Shown: one piece after another, positions 27,332 through 37,471 of the stretch
Layout: each line of letters begins with the position of its first letter
Position numbering within the stretch: position 1 is the first letter of the stretch
Notes under the pieces: model-generated
What the model was told of the DNA's origin: nothing
Database searches by the model: none
The model's input: the letters and a program-made list of their open reading frames with translations, nothing else
Made by a program: the position numbers and the translations under genes
NCBI RefSeq assembly: GCF_900098745.1
Contig: NZ_FQTT01000001.1
Span: forward strand, 1 to 64,000
Reading direction: 5' to 3'
Length of the DNA: 64,000 bases
DNA from: Actinomyces glycerinitolerans
Lineage (GTDB): Bacteria > Actinomycetota > Actinomycetes > Actinomycetales > Actinomycetaceae

Positions 27332-28483
27332 ATGACGCAGCACGAAATGACCACCACCAGCCCCTCCAGCAACTCCCAGGGGGCTGCGGACGCCGGTGAG
27401 GTCCTTTCCCGCTCTACGGACGCCGCCTCGCTGGCCCGCTCGGTGGCCCGCAGCGCCGAGATCGAGGCTGATCTGGACGTCAATCCCGGCCGCTACCGGA
27501 TGCTCACGGGTGTGCGTCCCACGGGCAACATGCACCTGGGCCACTACTTCGGCACCATGCACTCCTGGAAGGGCATCCAGGACCGGGGCGTGGACACGTG
27601 GATTCTGGTGGCCGACTACCAGGTGATCACCGACCGCGACGGCGTGGGCCCGATCCGTGAGCGCGTGCTGTCGCTGGTGGCAGACTCCCTGGCGGTCGGG
27701 GTGGACCCGCGCCGATCCACGATCTTCGCTCACTCGGCCGTCCCGGCCGCCAACCAACTGATGCTGCCGTTCCTGTCGCTGGTCACCGAGTCCGAGCTGC
27801 ACCGCAACCCCACGGTCAAGGCCGAGCTGGAGGCCACCGACGGGCGCGCCATGTCCGGGCTGATGCTCACCTACCCGGTGCACCAGGCCGCCGACATCCT
27901 GTTCTGCCAGGCCAACCTGGTGCCGGTGGGCAAGGACCAGCTGCCTCACTTGGAGCAGGCCCGGCTGATCGCCCAGCGCTTCGACAAGCGTTACGGGCGG
28001 GCCGTCAAGGAGCACCCGGTCTTCCGCCGTCCGGAGGCGCTGCTCTCCGAGGCGCCGCTGCTGTTGGGCCTGGACGGGGAGAAGATGAGCAAGTCGCGTC
28101 ACAACACCATCGAGCTGCGCATGAGTGCGGACGAGACCGCCAAGGCGCTCAAGAAGGCCAAGACCGACTCCGACCGTCACATCACCTACGATCCCGAGGG
28201 CCGCCCGGAGGTGGCGAATCTGCTGACGCTGGCCTCCCTGTGCGGGGCCGGGGAGCCGCAATCGCTGGCCGAGCAGATCGGCGACGGCGGCGCCGGCACG
28301 CTCAAGCGGATCACCACCGAGGCGGTCAACGAGTTCTTCGCCCCCATCCGTGCCCGCCGCGCCGAGCTGGCCGCCAATGAGGACTACCTGCTGCAGGTCC
28401 TGGCCGACGGCAACGCCAAGGCCAATGCGGTGGCCGAGCAGACCCTCGACGCGGTGCGCACCGCCATGCACATGAACTACTGA
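27332..28483 (+). CDS. trpS: Tryptophanyl-tRNA synthetase
   Basis: This 383-residue class I synthetase charges tRNA-Trp. The HIGH-type motif is PTGNMHLGHYFG and the KMSKS motif is GEKMSKSRHNTIEL. An N-terminal extension of about 50 residues precedes the first Rossmann strand, longer than in E. coli TrpS. ATG 27332 is preferred because AGGA lies eight bases upstream; an ATG at 27323 would add three residues but lacks a ribosome site. It stands between glgX and glgE without any metabolic link to them. Confidence 0.93.
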   Translation: MTQHEMTTTSPSSNSQGAADAGEVLSRSTDAASLARSVARSAEIEADLDVNPGRYRMLTGVRPTGNMHLGHYFGTMHSWKGIQDRGVDTWILVADYQVITDRDGVGPIRERVLSLVADSLAVGVDPRRSTIFAHSAVPAANQLMLPFLSLVTESELHRNPTVKAELEATDGRAMSGLMLTYPVHQAADILFCQANLVPVGKDQLPHLEQARLIAQRFDKRYGRAVKEHPVFRRPEALLSEAPLLLGLDGEKMSKSRHNTIELRMSADETAKALKKAKTDSDRHITYDPEGRPEVANLLTLASLCGAGEPQSLAEQIGDGGAGTLKRITTEAVNEFFAPIRARRAELAANEDYLLQVLADGNAKANAVAEQTLDAVRTAMHMNY

Positions 28484-28607
28484 GCCGGGAAGAAGAGGGC
28501 AACCATGAGCGGCCGGAGCCGATCCAGTTCACGCGTGGTGCGGCGCTCGTAATCTTCCCGATGCCGCGGCGGCCCCGCGCACGCGCGCGGGCAGGTACGC
28601 TTGCGCT

Positions 28608-30719
28608 GTGACCCCTAACACCACGCCGCGCGCGGCGAAGACGACGCCCACCAGCCACGTAGCCCCCGCCGACCCGACGGCTCCGCCGTCCGCCCAGGTC
28701 CCACTGCCGGCCCCATACGCGCCGGTGGGCCGCATCCCAGTAACCGAGGTCTTCCCCGTCATCGAGGACGGGCGTTGGCCGGCCAAGGCGGTGCCGGACG
28801 AGGTCTTCCCGATCCGCGCCACCGTGTTCCGGGAGGGGCATGACCGCTTCGGCGCGACCGCCGTCCTGGTTCGCCCCGACGGCAGCGACGGCCCCAGCGC
28901 CCGCATGTACGAGGTCGGCATCGGGCTGGACCGCTACGAGGCGCGCCTGGCCGCCGACGCCCCGGGCGACTGGGGCATCCGCGTGGAGGGCTGGTCGGAC
29001 CCCTACGGCACCTGGGCGCACGACGCCGGCGTGAAGGTGCCCGCCGGCGTCGACGTCGCCCTCATGCTGGAGGAGGGCGCCCGGGTGATGGAGCGGGCGG
29101 CCGCCGTCCCGGGCCGCGATGCGGCCGACACCGAGGTGCTGCGCGCCGCCGCCACCGCCCTGCGCGACGAGTCCGCCTCCCCCGCGGACCGCCTGGCCGC
29201 CGGGCTGGCCGGGGAGGTGATGGCGGTCCTGGACCGGCTGCCGCTGCGCGACCACGTCTCCCCGTCCGCCACCTACCCGCTGCAGGTGGACCGCCGCCGC
29301 GCCCTGGCCGGCTCCTGGTACGAGATCTTCCCCCGCTCCCTGGGAGCGCACCGTGACGAGCAGGGGAACTGGCACAGCGGCACCCTGCAGACGGCCGCCC
29401 AACGGCTGGACCGGATCGCGGCCATGGGCTTCGACGTGCTGTACCTGACCCCGGTCTCCCCCATCGGCACCACCAACCGCAAGGGCCGCAACAACACGCT
29501 CAACGCCCGCCCCGACGACCCGGGCTCCCCCTACGGCATCGGCTCGCCCGACGGCGGGCACGACGCCATCAACCCGGAGCTGGGCACCTTCGAGGACTTC
29601 GACGCCCTCGTCATGCGGGCGCGCGAGCTCGGCATGGAGGTGGCCCTCGACCTGGCCCTGCAGTGCTCGCCCGACCACCCCTGGGTGACCGAGCACCCCG
29701 AGTGGTTCACCGTCCTGGCCGACGGGTCGATCGCCTACGCCGAGAACCCGCCCAAGAAGTACCAGGACATCTACCCCCTCAACTTCGACAACGACCCGGA
29801 GGGCATCTACCAGGCGATCCTCCAGGTGGTGCGCACCTGGATCAGCCACGGGGTGACGATCTTCCGGGTGGACAACCCGCACACCAAGCCCCTTCCCTTC
29901 TGGCAGCGGCTGATCCGGCAGGTGCGTGCGGACAACCCCGAGGTGCTGTTCCTGGCGGAGGCCTTCACCCGCCCGGCGATGATGCGCACCCTGGCGAAGA
30001 TCGGCTTCCACCAGTCCTACACCTACTTCGCCTGGCGCAACACCAAGCAGGAGTTGACCGAATACCTGGTGGAGCTGTCCCAGGAGACCGCGCACATCCT
30101 GCGCCCCACCTTCTGGCCCACCACGCACGACATCCTCACCCCCTTCATGACCAACGGGAAGGTGCCCGCCTTCAAGCTGCGGGCCGTGCTGGCCGCCACC
30201 ATGTCGCCCAGCTGGGGCATCTACTCCGGCTACGAGTTGGCCGAGTCGGTACCGCGTCCCGGCTTCGAGGAGCAGATCGACAACGAGAAGTACGAGTTCA
30301 AGCAGCGTGACTTCGGGGCGGCCCGCGTCAACGGCATTGAGGATCTGCTCACCCGCCTGAACGCCGCCCGTCGCGCCCACCCGGCGCTGCAGCAGCTGCG
30401 CGACGTCTGGTTCCACGCCACCAGCGACGAGTCGCTGATCGCCTACTCCAAGCGGGTGGACGCCGCCCACTCCGCCACCGGTAAGGACGACGTGGTCCTC
30501 ACGATCGTCAACCTGGACCCCTACGGCGCCCGTGAGGGCGAGGTCTACCTGAACCTGGAGCAGTTGGGTCTGCCCGGCTGGGTGGATGGGTCCCGGCCGG
30601 TGCTGCGCGTCACGGACGAACTCACCGGGGACACCTACGAATGGTCGGGGCAGAACTACGTGCGCCTGGACCCCTTCGCGGGTCGTGTCGCCCACGTCTT
30701 CTCCGTCGAGCCCCTGTGA
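28608..30719 (+). CDS. glgE: Alpha-1,4-glucan:maltose-1-phosphate maltosyltransferase
   Basis: This 703-residue GH13_3 enzyme extends alpha-1,4-glucans with maltosyl units from maltose-1-phosphate. The N-terminal all-beta domain begins with VTEVFPVIEDGRWPAKAVPDE, a GlgE signature. The barrel carries GSWYEIFPRSLG, YLTPVSPIGTTNRKGRNN, IFRVDNPHTKPLPFW (nucleophile Asp) and VLFLAEAFTRPAMM (Glu). GTG 28608 opens the frame; no strong ribosome site is seen. It is followed 48 bp later by treS and then the overlapping maltokinase gene, so the whole GlgE route is encoded together. Confidence 0.95.
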   Translation: MTPNTTPRAAKTTPTSHVAPADPTAPPSAQVPLPAPYAPVGRIPVTEVFPVIEDGRWPAKAVPDEVFPIRATVFREGHDRFGATAVLVRPDGSDGPSARMYEVGIGLDRYEARLAADAPGDWGIRVEGWSDPYGTWAHDAGVKVPAGVDVALMLEEGARVMERAAAVPGRDAADTEVLRAAATALRDESASPADRLAAGLAGEVMAVLDRLPLRDHVSPSATYPLQVDRRRALAGSWYEIFPRSLGAHRDEQGNWHSGTLQTAAQRLDRIAAMGFDVLYLTPVSPIGTTNRKGRNNTLNARPDDPGSPYGIGSPDGGHDAINPELGTFEDFDALVMRARELGMEVALDLALQCSPDHPWVTEHPEWFTVLADGSIAYAENPPKKYQDIYPLNFDNDPEGIYQAILQVVRTWISHGVTIFRVDNPHTKPLPFWQRLIRQVRADNPEVLFLAEAFTRPAMMRTLAKIGFHQSYTYFAWRNTKQELTEYLVELSQETAHILRPTFWPTTHDILTPFMTNGKVPAFKLRAVLAATMSPSWGIYSGYELAESVPRPGFEEQIDNEKYEFKQRDFGAARVNGIEDLLTRLNAARRAHPALQQLRDVWFHATSDESLIAYSKRVDAAHSATGKDDVVLTIVNLDPYGAREGEVYLNLEQLGLPGWVDGSRPVLRVTDELTGDTYEWSGQNYVRLDPFAGRVAHVFSVEPL

Positions 30720-30767
30720 CGGCCGCGCCCATCCACCACTCAACTGCCGACAAGTAAAAGGAGCCCC

Positions 30768-32504
30768 GTGACCGTTCCCGGTGTTCCCGTCCTGCCCGCG
30801 CAGCCGCGGCCGGGCCTGCGCCCAGACCCGGACTGGTTCCGCACCGCGGTGTTCTATGAGGCGCTGTTGCGCTCCTTCGCGGACTCCGACGCCGACGGCG
30901 TCGGTGACTTTCGCGGCCTGACCTCCCGACTGGACTACCTGGCCTGGCTGGGCGTGGATGCGATCTGGATCCCGCCCTTCTACCCCTCGCCCATGCGCGA
31001 CGGCGGCTACGACATCGCCGACTACACCGGCGTCGATCCCCGCTACGGGACCATGGACGACTTCCGCGCCCTGGTGACGTCCGCCCACGAGCGGGGCATC
31101 CGCATCGTGATCGACATGGTGCTCAACCACACCTCCGCCGCCCACCCCTGGTTCGAGGCGTCCCGCCACGACCCGGACGGCCCTTACGGGGACTTCTATG
31201 TGTGGGCCGACGACGACTCCGGTTACGCCGATGCCCGCATCATCTTCGTGGACACCGAGCGCTCCAACTGGACCTACGACGAGGTGCGCGGTCAGTACTT
31301 CTGGCACCGCTTCTTCTCCCACCAGCCGGACCTGAACTACAACAACCCGGCCGTAGTGGCCGCGGTGCACGAGGTGGTGCGCTTCTGGGCGCGCACCGGG
31401 GTGGACGGGTTCCGCCTGGACGCCATCCCCTACCTGGTGGAGGAGGAGGGCACCAACTGTGAGAACCTGCCGGGCACCCACCGCCTGATCGCCGGGCTGC
31501 GCGAAATGCTCGACCGGGAGTTCCCCGGCACCATCACCATCGCGGAGGCCAACCAGTGGCCGGCCGACGTGGTGGCCTACTTCGGCAGCCCGGACGCGCC
31601 CGAATGCACCATGTGCTTCCACTTCCCCGTCATGCCGCGCATCTTCTCCGCGCTGCGCGAGGGCACGGCCACCGCGATCCGCGACGTGCTCCGGGAGACT
31701 CCGCCGATCCCGGCGCACGGCCAGTGGGGCACCTTCCTGCGCAACCACGACGAGTTGACCCTGGAAATGGTCACCGACGCCGAACGCGAGCGCATGTACC
31801 GCTGGTATGCGCCGCAGGACCGCATGCGCGCCAACGTCGGTATCCGTCGGCGTCTGGCCCCGCTGTTGGGAGACTCGCGGGCCGAGCTGGAGTTGGCCCA
31901 TGTGCTGCTGCTGTCCCTGCCCGGCTCGCCCTGCCTATACTACGGCGACGAGATCGCCATGGGCGAGGACATCTGGCTGCCCGACCGGGACGCCGTGCGC
32001 ACCCCCATGCAGTGGGACCGCTCGGCGAATATGGGCTTCTCCGCCTGCGCGGACCCCGCCGCGCTCACCCTGCCGCTGATCGACGCCGACGACTACGCCG
32101 ACCGCTGTGTGGCCGACGCCCTGGCGGACCCCGACTCGCTGCTGCACTTCCTGCGCCGCGTGCTGCGGGTGCGGCGCGAGCACCCGGTGCTGGGGCGCGG
32201 GGACTTCCAGCTGCGCGAAGTATCCGACCCAGCCGTCCTGGCGCATACTCGCACCGAGGACCCCGCGGCCGCCGGCCGGGAGGCTGGCCAGACGCTGGTG
32301 TGCCTGGCAAACCTGGCCGACCGCCCCGTCGAGGCGGGCGTGGAGTTGCCCGAACTGGCCGGGTGGGCCACACGCACCGTGCTGGCGACCCGCCCGCATG
32401 CCGCACCACCCGCCGTCGACACCCGGGGGAGGCTGACGGTCACGCTGCCGGCGCGCGGCTACTGGTGGCTGGCCGCCGCCCCGAACCGTGAGGAGGAGAG
32501 ATGA
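30768..32504 (+). CDS. treS: Trehalose synthase (maltose alpha-D-glucosyltransferase)
   Basis: This 578-residue GH13_16 enzyme interconverts maltose and trehalose. Motifs are FYEALLRSFADSDADGVGDF, WIPPFYPSPMRDGGYDIADY, DGFRLDAIPYLVEEEGT with the nucleophile Asp, ITIAEANQW with the acid/base Glu, and FLRNHDELTLEMV. Unlike some TreS proteins it has no fused maltokinase; that function is the next gene. GTG 30768 is preceded by AAAAGGAG. The stop codon overlaps the maltokinase start (ATGA), so translation is coupled. Confidence 0.94.
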   Translation: MTVPGVPVLPAQPRPGLRPDPDWFRTAVFYEALLRSFADSDADGVGDFRGLTSRLDYLAWLGVDAIWIPPFYPSPMRDGGYDIADYTGVDPRYGTMDDFRALVTSAHERGIRIVIDMVLNHTSAAHPWFEASRHDPDGPYGDFYVWADDDSGYADARIIFVDTERSNWTYDEVRGQYFWHRFFSHQPDLNYNNPAVVAAVHEVVRFWARTGVDGFRLDAIPYLVEEEGTNCENLPGTHRLIAGLREMLDREFPGTITIAEANQWPADVVAYFGSPDAPECTMCFHFPVMPRIFSALREGTATAIRDVLRETPPIPAHGQWGTFLRNHDELTLEMVTDAERERMYRWYAPQDRMRANVGIRRRLAPLLGDSRAELELAHVLLLSLPGSPCLYYGDEIAMGEDIWLPDRDAVRTPMQWDRSANMGFSACADPAALTLPLIDADDYADRCVADALADPDSLLHFLRRVLRVRREHPVLGRGDFQLREVSDPAVLAHTRTEDPAAAGREAGQTLVCLANLADRPVEAGVELPELAGWATRTVLATRPHAAPPAVDTRGRLTVTLPARGYWWLAAAPNREEER

Positions 32505-33967
32505 GCAACCCGATGGTTACCGGACGGGCCGCCCCGGCCTGGCCCGATGACGCCGCCCTGCTGGCGGCGCTCGCGGACTGGATGGGGCAGCGCCGTTGGT
32601 ATCCGCTCAAGGGCGAGCCGGCCGGCGGACCGCTACGATTCGCGGGCCGCTGGGAGCTGGCCGACGGCGTGCGCGACCTGCTGGTTGCCGTACCCCGTGG
32701 GGAGGGGACGCCGGTGCTGGTACATGTGCCACTGGTGCTTGAACCAGCCGCCGCACTGGCCGGCTTCTCCACCGCCGGGGAGGCGGCCGGCAACGAGGGC
32801 TTCGTGATGCCCGGGCCCGACGGCGAGCCGGTGGCGCTGGTGGACGGCGCCCATCACCCGCGCTTCTGGCGTGCCTGGGCCAACTCCGCCCTGGACGCCG
32901 GCACCACCCTCGGGGACAACGGGGCGCTGGCCATCGCCGAGCGCGCCGAACGGTTGCGGGTGACCACCGGCGAGCAGTCCAACACCTCGGTGGTTATGCC
33001 CGCCCCCGGCGATGCCTCGGCGGCGGGAGACGCCGACGCCGTCACCGGCGACCTGATCGTGAAGCTGTTCCGGGTGCTCGCACCCGGCCGCAACCCGGAC
33101 GTGGAGGTGTCGGTGGCGCTGGCCCGCGACGGCTGGGACCGAGTGCGTACCCCGGTGGCGTGGACGACGCTGACCTGGGCCGATGCGGATGGCGCCGAGC
33201 ACACCGCGGATGCGGGCGTGGCCTGCACCTTCGTGCCCCGCGCAGACGACGGCTTCGAGCTGTTCTGCACGCTCGCCGCCGCCGACGACACCGGCCCGCA
33301 GCGCGAGCGGGCCCTGGCCCTGGCGCGGGACCTGGGCGACACCACCGCCCAGATGCACACCCACCTGGCCTCCGTCCTGGGCACCACCGCGCCGCCCTCC
33401 CCCACCGAGTTGGCCGCGGCGCTGCGCGCGCGGGCCCACTGGGCGATGGACGAGGTGCCCGAGCTGGAGAGCCGGCTGCCGAGCCTGCGCGCACGCGTGG
33501 AAGCGGTACTGGCTGAGCTGGCGGCACTGGACCGGCTGGAGCCGGCTACCCGGGTACACGGCGACTACCACCTGGGTCAGGTGCTGCACGCCGTCGAGGA
33601 GGACCGCTGGTATGTGCTGGACTTCGAAGGCGAGCCGCTGCGCCCGCTGGCCGAGCGCAGCCGCCCCGATCAGCCGCTACGGGATGTGGCCGGCATGCTG
33701 CGCTCCTTCGACTACGCGGCCGAGGTGGGCCACGCCACCCACCCCGACTGGTTGGGCGCGGTGCGCGGCGCCTTCCTGGACGGCTACTGGTCCGCCGCCC
33801 CGACGTCGGCCCCCGCCCAGGCCGCCCGACCCGGCCGCCGGGAGACCACGTTGCTGAACGCCCTCGAACTCGACAAGGCCCTGTACGAGGCGGTCTATGA
33901 GGCGCGCAACCGCCCCGATTGGGTCGCCATCCCGTTGCACGGAATCAAGATGATTCTGACCACCTGA
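32501..33967 (+). CDS. mak: Maltokinase (Pep2/Mak)
   Basis: This 488-residue enzyme phosphorylates maltose with ATP to maltose-1-phosphate, the GlgE donor. It has an N-terminal cap region (LADWMGQRRWYPLKG) and an aminoglycoside-phosphotransferase-like kinase fold. The nucleotide-side segment is LIVKLFRVLAPGRNPDVEV, the catalytic loop is RVHGDYHLGQVLH, and the metal site is YVLDFEGEPLRPLAER. Its ATG overlaps the treS stop by four bases. It supplies GlgE, which lies two genes upstream. Confidence 0.93.
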   Translation: MSNPMVTGRAAPAWPDDAALLAALADWMGQRRWYPLKGEPAGGPLRFAGRWELADGVRDLLVAVPRGEGTPVLVHVPLVLEPAAALAGFSTAGEAAGNEGFVMPGPDGEPVALVDGAHHPRFWRAWANSALDAGTTLGDNGALAIAERAERLRVTTGEQSNTSVVMPAPGDASAAGDADAVTGDLIVKLFRVLAPGRNPDVEVSVALARDGWDRVRTPVAWTTLTWADADGAEHTADAGVACTFVPRADDGFELFCTLAAADDTGPQRERALALARDLGDTTAQMHTHLASVLGTTAPPSPTELAAALRARAHWAMDEVPELESRLPSLRARVEAVLAELAALDRLEPATRVHGDYHLGQVLHAVEEDRWYVLDFEGEPLRPLAERSRPDQPLRDVAGMLRSFDYAAEVGHATHPDWLGAVRGAFLDGYWSAAPTSAPAQAARPGRRETTLLNALELDKALYEAVYEARNRPDWVAIPLHGIKMILTT

Positions 33968-34033
33968 CCGTTCGTGTCCCGCGCCGCCCACCCGGCGGCG
34001 TGAGACATATTCGTCCACGCCGGGTTGCACCGG

Positions 34034-34039
34034 TATAAA
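34034..34039 (+). promoter_or_regulatory. Possible -10 element of glgB
   Basis: TATAAA lies 39 bases before the glgB start in otherwise GC-rich DNA. A TTCGTC at 34010-34015 is a weak -35 candidate with an 18-base spacer. A short GC hairpin (33982-34000) just upstream may end the maltokinase transcript. Confidence 0.35.
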
Positions 34040-34078
34040 GTCCCCCCTCAGCCGGTCACCGCATGGGAGAGTGAGAAC

Positions 34079-36331
34079 ATGACCGACGTCACCAGCCCCG
34101 AGCCCGCCCCCGAATCCAACGACGCCCCGCCGCCGCAGGCCACTGGCCCCGCGCCAGTCCCCGTGGACCCCTGGGTCCTCGCGGATGTCGCCTACGGCCG
34201 CTACCACAATCCGCATGAGGTGCTTGGCGCCCATGTGGGCGCCGACGGCGTAACCATCCGCACTGTGCGCCACCTCGCCGACGCCGTCGTCGTGGTCACC
34301 CCGGAGGGTTCCTTCCCCGCCCGCCACGAGCAGGACGGCGTATGGGTCGCCGTCGTCCCCGGAGATGAGATCCCGGACTACCGCATCGAGGTGACCTACG
34401 GGGAGGAGACCATCACCGTCGACGACCCCTACCGCTTCCTGCCGACCCTGGGTGAGATGGACACCTACCTCATCTCCGAGGGCCGCCACGAGGAGCTGTG
34501 GGAGGTGCTGGGCGCGCACCTGAAGCACTACTCCGGCACCATGGGAGACGTCGACGGCGTCGCCTTCGCGGTGTGGGCGCCCAACGCGCGGGCCGTGCGC
34601 GTGGTGGGCGACTTCAACTACTGGGACGGCACCGCCTCCGCCATGCGCTCCCTGGGCGCCTCCGGCGTGTGGGAGCTGTTCATTCCCGGCGTGGGCGTGG
34701 GTGCTCGCTACAAGTTCGAGCTGTGCTTCCAGGACGGCTCCTGGCACCAGAAGGCCGACCCCATGGCGCGCGCCACCGAGGTGCCGCCCGCCACCGCCTC
34801 CGTGGTCACCGACCGCTTCCACGAGTGGAACGACGAGGAGTGGATGTCCCACCGTGCGGTCACCGACCCGCACTCCGGACCGATGAGCGTGTACGAGGTA
34901 CACATCGGCTCCTGGCGGCAGGGACTGGGCTACCGGGGCCTGGCCGACGAGCTGGTCCCCTACGTCAAGGACGCCGGCTTCACCCACGTGGAGTTCCTGC
35001 CCGTGGCCGAGCACCCCTTCGGCGGCTCCTGGGGCTACCAGGTCTCCGGCTACTACGCCCCGACCGCCCGCTTCGGCACCCCGGATGACTTCCGCTACCT
35101 GGTGGACCAGCTCCACCAGGCCGGCATCGGCGTCATCCTGGACTGGGTACCCGCCCACTTCCCCAAGGACGAGTGGGCGCTGGCGCGCTTCGACGGCACT
35201 GCCCTGTATGAGGACCCGGACCCGCAGCGCGGCGAACATCCCGACTGGGGCACCTACGTGTTCAACTTCGGCCGCAACGAGGTGCGCAACTTCCTGGTGG
35301 CCAACGCCCTTTACTGGCTGGGCGAGTTCCACGTAGACGGCCTGCGCGTGGACGCCGTCGCCTCCATGCTCTACCTGGACTACTCCCGCGAGGAGGGCCA
35401 GTGGCACCCCAACCAGTTCGGCGGCCGGGAGAACCTGGAGGCGATCAGCTTCCTGCAGGAGGCCACCGCCACCGCCTACCGGAAGAACCCCGGCACGGTC
35501 ATGATCGCCGAGGAGTCCACCGCCTGGCCGGGCGTCACCGCCCCCACCGAGTACGGCGGGCTGGGCTTCGGGCTGAAGTGGAACATGGGGTGGATGAACG
35601 ACACCCTGCGCTACCTGGCCGAGGAGCCCATCAACCGCCGCTACCACCACGGGGAGTTGACCTTTTCCCTGGTGTACGCCTTCTCCGAGCAGTTCATCCT
35701 GCCGCTGAGCCACGATGAGGTCGTGCACGGCAAGGGCTCATTGCTGTCCAAGATGCCGGGTGACGCCTGGCAGGAGTTGGCCGGTCTGCGCGCCCTGTAC
35801 GCCTACCAGTGGTCCCACCCCGGCAAGCAGCTGCTGTTCATGGGGCAGGAGTTCGGGCAGGGCGCCGAATGGAACTCGGACAACTCCCTGGACTGGTGGA
35901 TCCTGGACGATCCCGGTCACACCGGGCTGCTGCGGCTCGTCAGCGATCTGAACGCCTTCTACAAGGACTCCCCCGCCCTGTGGGCCGATGACTTCTCCCA
36001 CCGGGGCTTCGAGTGGATCGAGGCCGGCGACGGCGACCACAACGTGCTGTCCTACCTACGCAAGGGCACTGGGCCGGACGGGCGTTCGGACCTGGTGGCG
36101 GTGATCGTCAACTTCGCCGGCACCCCGCACGAGGGCTACCGGGTGGGCCTGCCCTTCGCCGGCGGCTGGGACGAGGTCATCAACACCGACGCTCCCGAGT
36201 ACGGCGGCTCCGGCGTGGGCAACCTCGGGCACGTCGAGGCCGAGGAACTGCCCTGGAACGGCCGCCCCGCCTCGGTGCGGCTGCGGGTCCCCCCGATGGG
36301 CGCCATCTTCCTGCGGCCGTCGCGGGACTGA
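34079..36331 (+). CDS. glgB: 1,4-alpha-glucan branching enzyme
   Basis: This 750-residue enzyme introduces alpha-1,6 branches into the glucan made by GlgE. The N-terminus carries an extra beta domain ([13 protein letters not shown], about residues 40-140), then a CBM48 domain ([23 protein letters not shown]) and the GH13_9 barrel. Motifs include [35 protein letters not shown] with the nucleophile Asp, [12 protein letters not shown] with Glu, and [19 protein letters not shown] 34079 with GGGAGAG upstream is the start; the frame is open a little further. A strong hairpin follows the gene. Confidence 0.95.
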   Translation: MTDVTSPEPAPESNDAPPPQATGPAPVPVDPWVLADVAYGRYHNPHEVLGAHVGADGVTIRTVRHLADAVVVVTPEGSFPARHEQDGVWVAVVPGDEIPDYRIEVTYGEETITVDDPYRFLPTLGEMDTYLISEGRHEELWEVLGAHLKHYSGTMGDVDGVAFAVWAPNARAVRVVGDFNYWDGTASAMRSLGASGVWELFIPGVGVGARYKFELCFQDGSWHQKADPMARATEVPPATASVVTDRFHEWNDEEWMSHRAVTDPHSGPMSVYEVHIGSWRQGLGYRGLADELVPYVKDAGFTHVEFLPVAEHPFGGSWGYQVSGYYAPTARFGTPDDFRYLVDQLHQAGIGVILDWVPAHFPKDEWALARFDGTALYEDPDPQRGEHPDWGTYVFNFGRNEVRNFLVANALYWLGEFHVDGLRVDAVASMLYLDYSREEGQWHPNQFGGRENLEAISFLQEATATAYRKNPGTVMIAEESTAWPGVTAPTEYGGLGFGLKWNMGWMNDTLRYLAEEPINRRYHHGELTFSLVYAFSEQFILPLSHDEVVHGKGSLLSKMPGDAWQELAGLRALYAYQWSHPGKQLLFMGQEFGQGAEWNSDNSLDWWILDDPGHTGLLRLVSDLNAFYKDSPALWADDFSHRGFEWIEAGDGDHNVLSYLRKGTGPDGRSDLVAVIVNFAGTPHEGYRVGLPFAGGWDEVINTDAPEYGGSGVGNLGHVEAEELPWNGRPASVRLRVPPMGAIFLRPSRD

Positions 36332-36368
36332 TAAGCAGATCAGGCGGGAAACACGCCTGCTCCGTCGT

Positions 36369-36404
36369 AGGGGCCCGGTGGCGCTGAAACGTCACCGGGC
36401 CCTT
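36369..36404 (+). terminator. Hairpin terminator after glgB
   Basis: GGGCCCGGTG at 36371-36380 pairs perfectly with CACCGGGCCC at 36393-36402, and two flanking pairs extend the stem. It lies about 40 bases after the glgB stop and marks the end of the high-GC glgE-glgB run. Confidence 0.8.
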
Positions 36405-36486
36405 ACCACACATACTCGAAATCCGGGTATCAGAAAGCTCCAACGCACCACAAACCAACATGTATCCGGAAAACCTGTGAGGTGTC

Positions 36487-37281
36487 ATGACCGCTCGACA
36501 GACAGTACTGCTGGATCTTGAGGGCACGCTCTATACCCGTGAGGGCCTACTTGAGGGCGCCCGAGCGGTAGTGCAGAAGTTGCGCGCAGACGGGCACACC
36601 CTGCGGTTCCTCACCAACACGGACTCCAAAGACACGGCAGAGCTGCATACGGCACTTCTAGCACTCGGCCTCGATGTGCGGATCGACGAACTATTCACTC
36701 CCGTGGTGGCGGCTGCGGTCGCACTCGGTGGCGATCCCACAGCACGAGTGCTAGTGCTGGGCAACGAGGCCATCACCACCGAGCTTACCAATCGGATAAA
36801 AGTCGTGGGCCCGCATGAGAATCCCACACACGTCGTGGTTGGGGACGTGCGCGCGCATCTAACCTACACGCTATTGGACGATGCATTCGCCGCCCTGCGC
36901 CGCGGCGCTCATCTGATCGCCTTGCAGAAGGGACAGTACTTCCTGTCCGACGGCTCGGCACACCTCGACACCGGGGCGCTAGTCGCCGCACTCGAGTACG
37001 CCGCAAGCCTTACGGCACAGGTGGTAGGCAAGCCGAGCACCGACTTCGTAAACCTGGCGCTGCGCAGTACTCCAGCTCCTGCCAATCCACGTCGAACCTG
37101 GATAGTCGGTGACGATGCCTCCACAGATATCGCCATGGGTATCAAGGCTGGGCTGAGAACCGTCCAAGTACAAACGGGCAAATACACGTTGCAGACGACA
37201 GACACGTCTCTTCCCGTAGCCGATGACGTCGTGGAGTCGGTAAAGGCACTCCCCGCACTGATACGAAAGAAAGCGTTGTAA
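36487..37281 (+). CDS. HAD superfamily (IIA) phosphatase
   Basis: This 264-residue protein is a haloacid dehalogenase-like hydrolase of subfamily IIA, the group of NagD and LHPP. Motif I is LLDLEGTLY with nucleophile Asp10. The usual second aspartate is Glu12, an uncommon change at the general acid position. Motif II is FLTNTDSK, motif III is in VGKPSTDF, and motif IV is VGDDASTDIAMGIKAG. A C2 cap lies between motifs II and III. The substrate is unknown. G+C content is clearly lower than in the flanking glycogen genes, and dispersed repeats follow, both suggesting acquisition by transfer. ATG 36487 has GTGAGGTGTC upstream. Confidence 0.82.
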   Translation: MTARQTVLLDLEGTLYTREGLLEGARAVVQKLRADGHTLRFLTNTDSKDTAELHTALLALGLDVRIDELFTPVVAAAVALGGDPTARVLVLGNEAITTELTNRIKVVGPHENPTHVVVGDVRAHLTYTLLDDAFAALRRGAHLIALQKGQYFLSDGSAHLDTGALVAALEYAASLTAQVVGKPSTDFVNLALRSTPAPANPRRTWIVGDDASTDIAMGIKAGLRTVQVQTGKYTLQTTDTSLPVADDVVESVKALPALIRKKAL

Positions 37282-37373
37282 CGTTGCCCGACTCACCCTA
37301 AGGATGATTAGACAGCGACTCTTCGTGTTTGGGGTGGAGGGGCGCTGACTTTGGTGACGGTTCATGCGTCGCG

Positions 37374-37406
37374 GTCGACGATTCGGCACTTGTCGCGACG
37401 GTTCGT
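37374..37406 (+). repeat. 33-bp direct repeat, copy 1
   Basis: This block is identical to 41324-41356 except for three central bases, giving 30 of 33 matches. It contains the words GTCGACGATTCGGCACTT and GCGACGGTTCGT. The second word forms an 11-bp stem (37396-37406) with 37418-37428. Confidence 0.85.
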
Positions 37407-37471
37407 GGGGTAGATGTACGAACCGTCGTCGTTCATGGCGAATCGTCACCCAAACACACGAGCCGCCCTCC

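Noticed and set aside
25739-28471. A 910-codon minus-strand frame opposite glgX and trpS
   Set aside because: It crosses two well-supported genes and has no recognisable domain.
28326-31901. An open frame of 1191 codons on the minus strand opposite trpS, glgE and treS
   Set aside because: It lies antisense to three clear genes and translates to a His/Gly/Arg/Val-rich sequence without domains. Long antisense frames are expected in GC-rich coding DNA where stop codons are rare.
36340-36400. A tRNA-like fold just after glgB
   Set aside because: The structure is a simple terminator hairpin; no anticodon arm or T-loop consensus is present.
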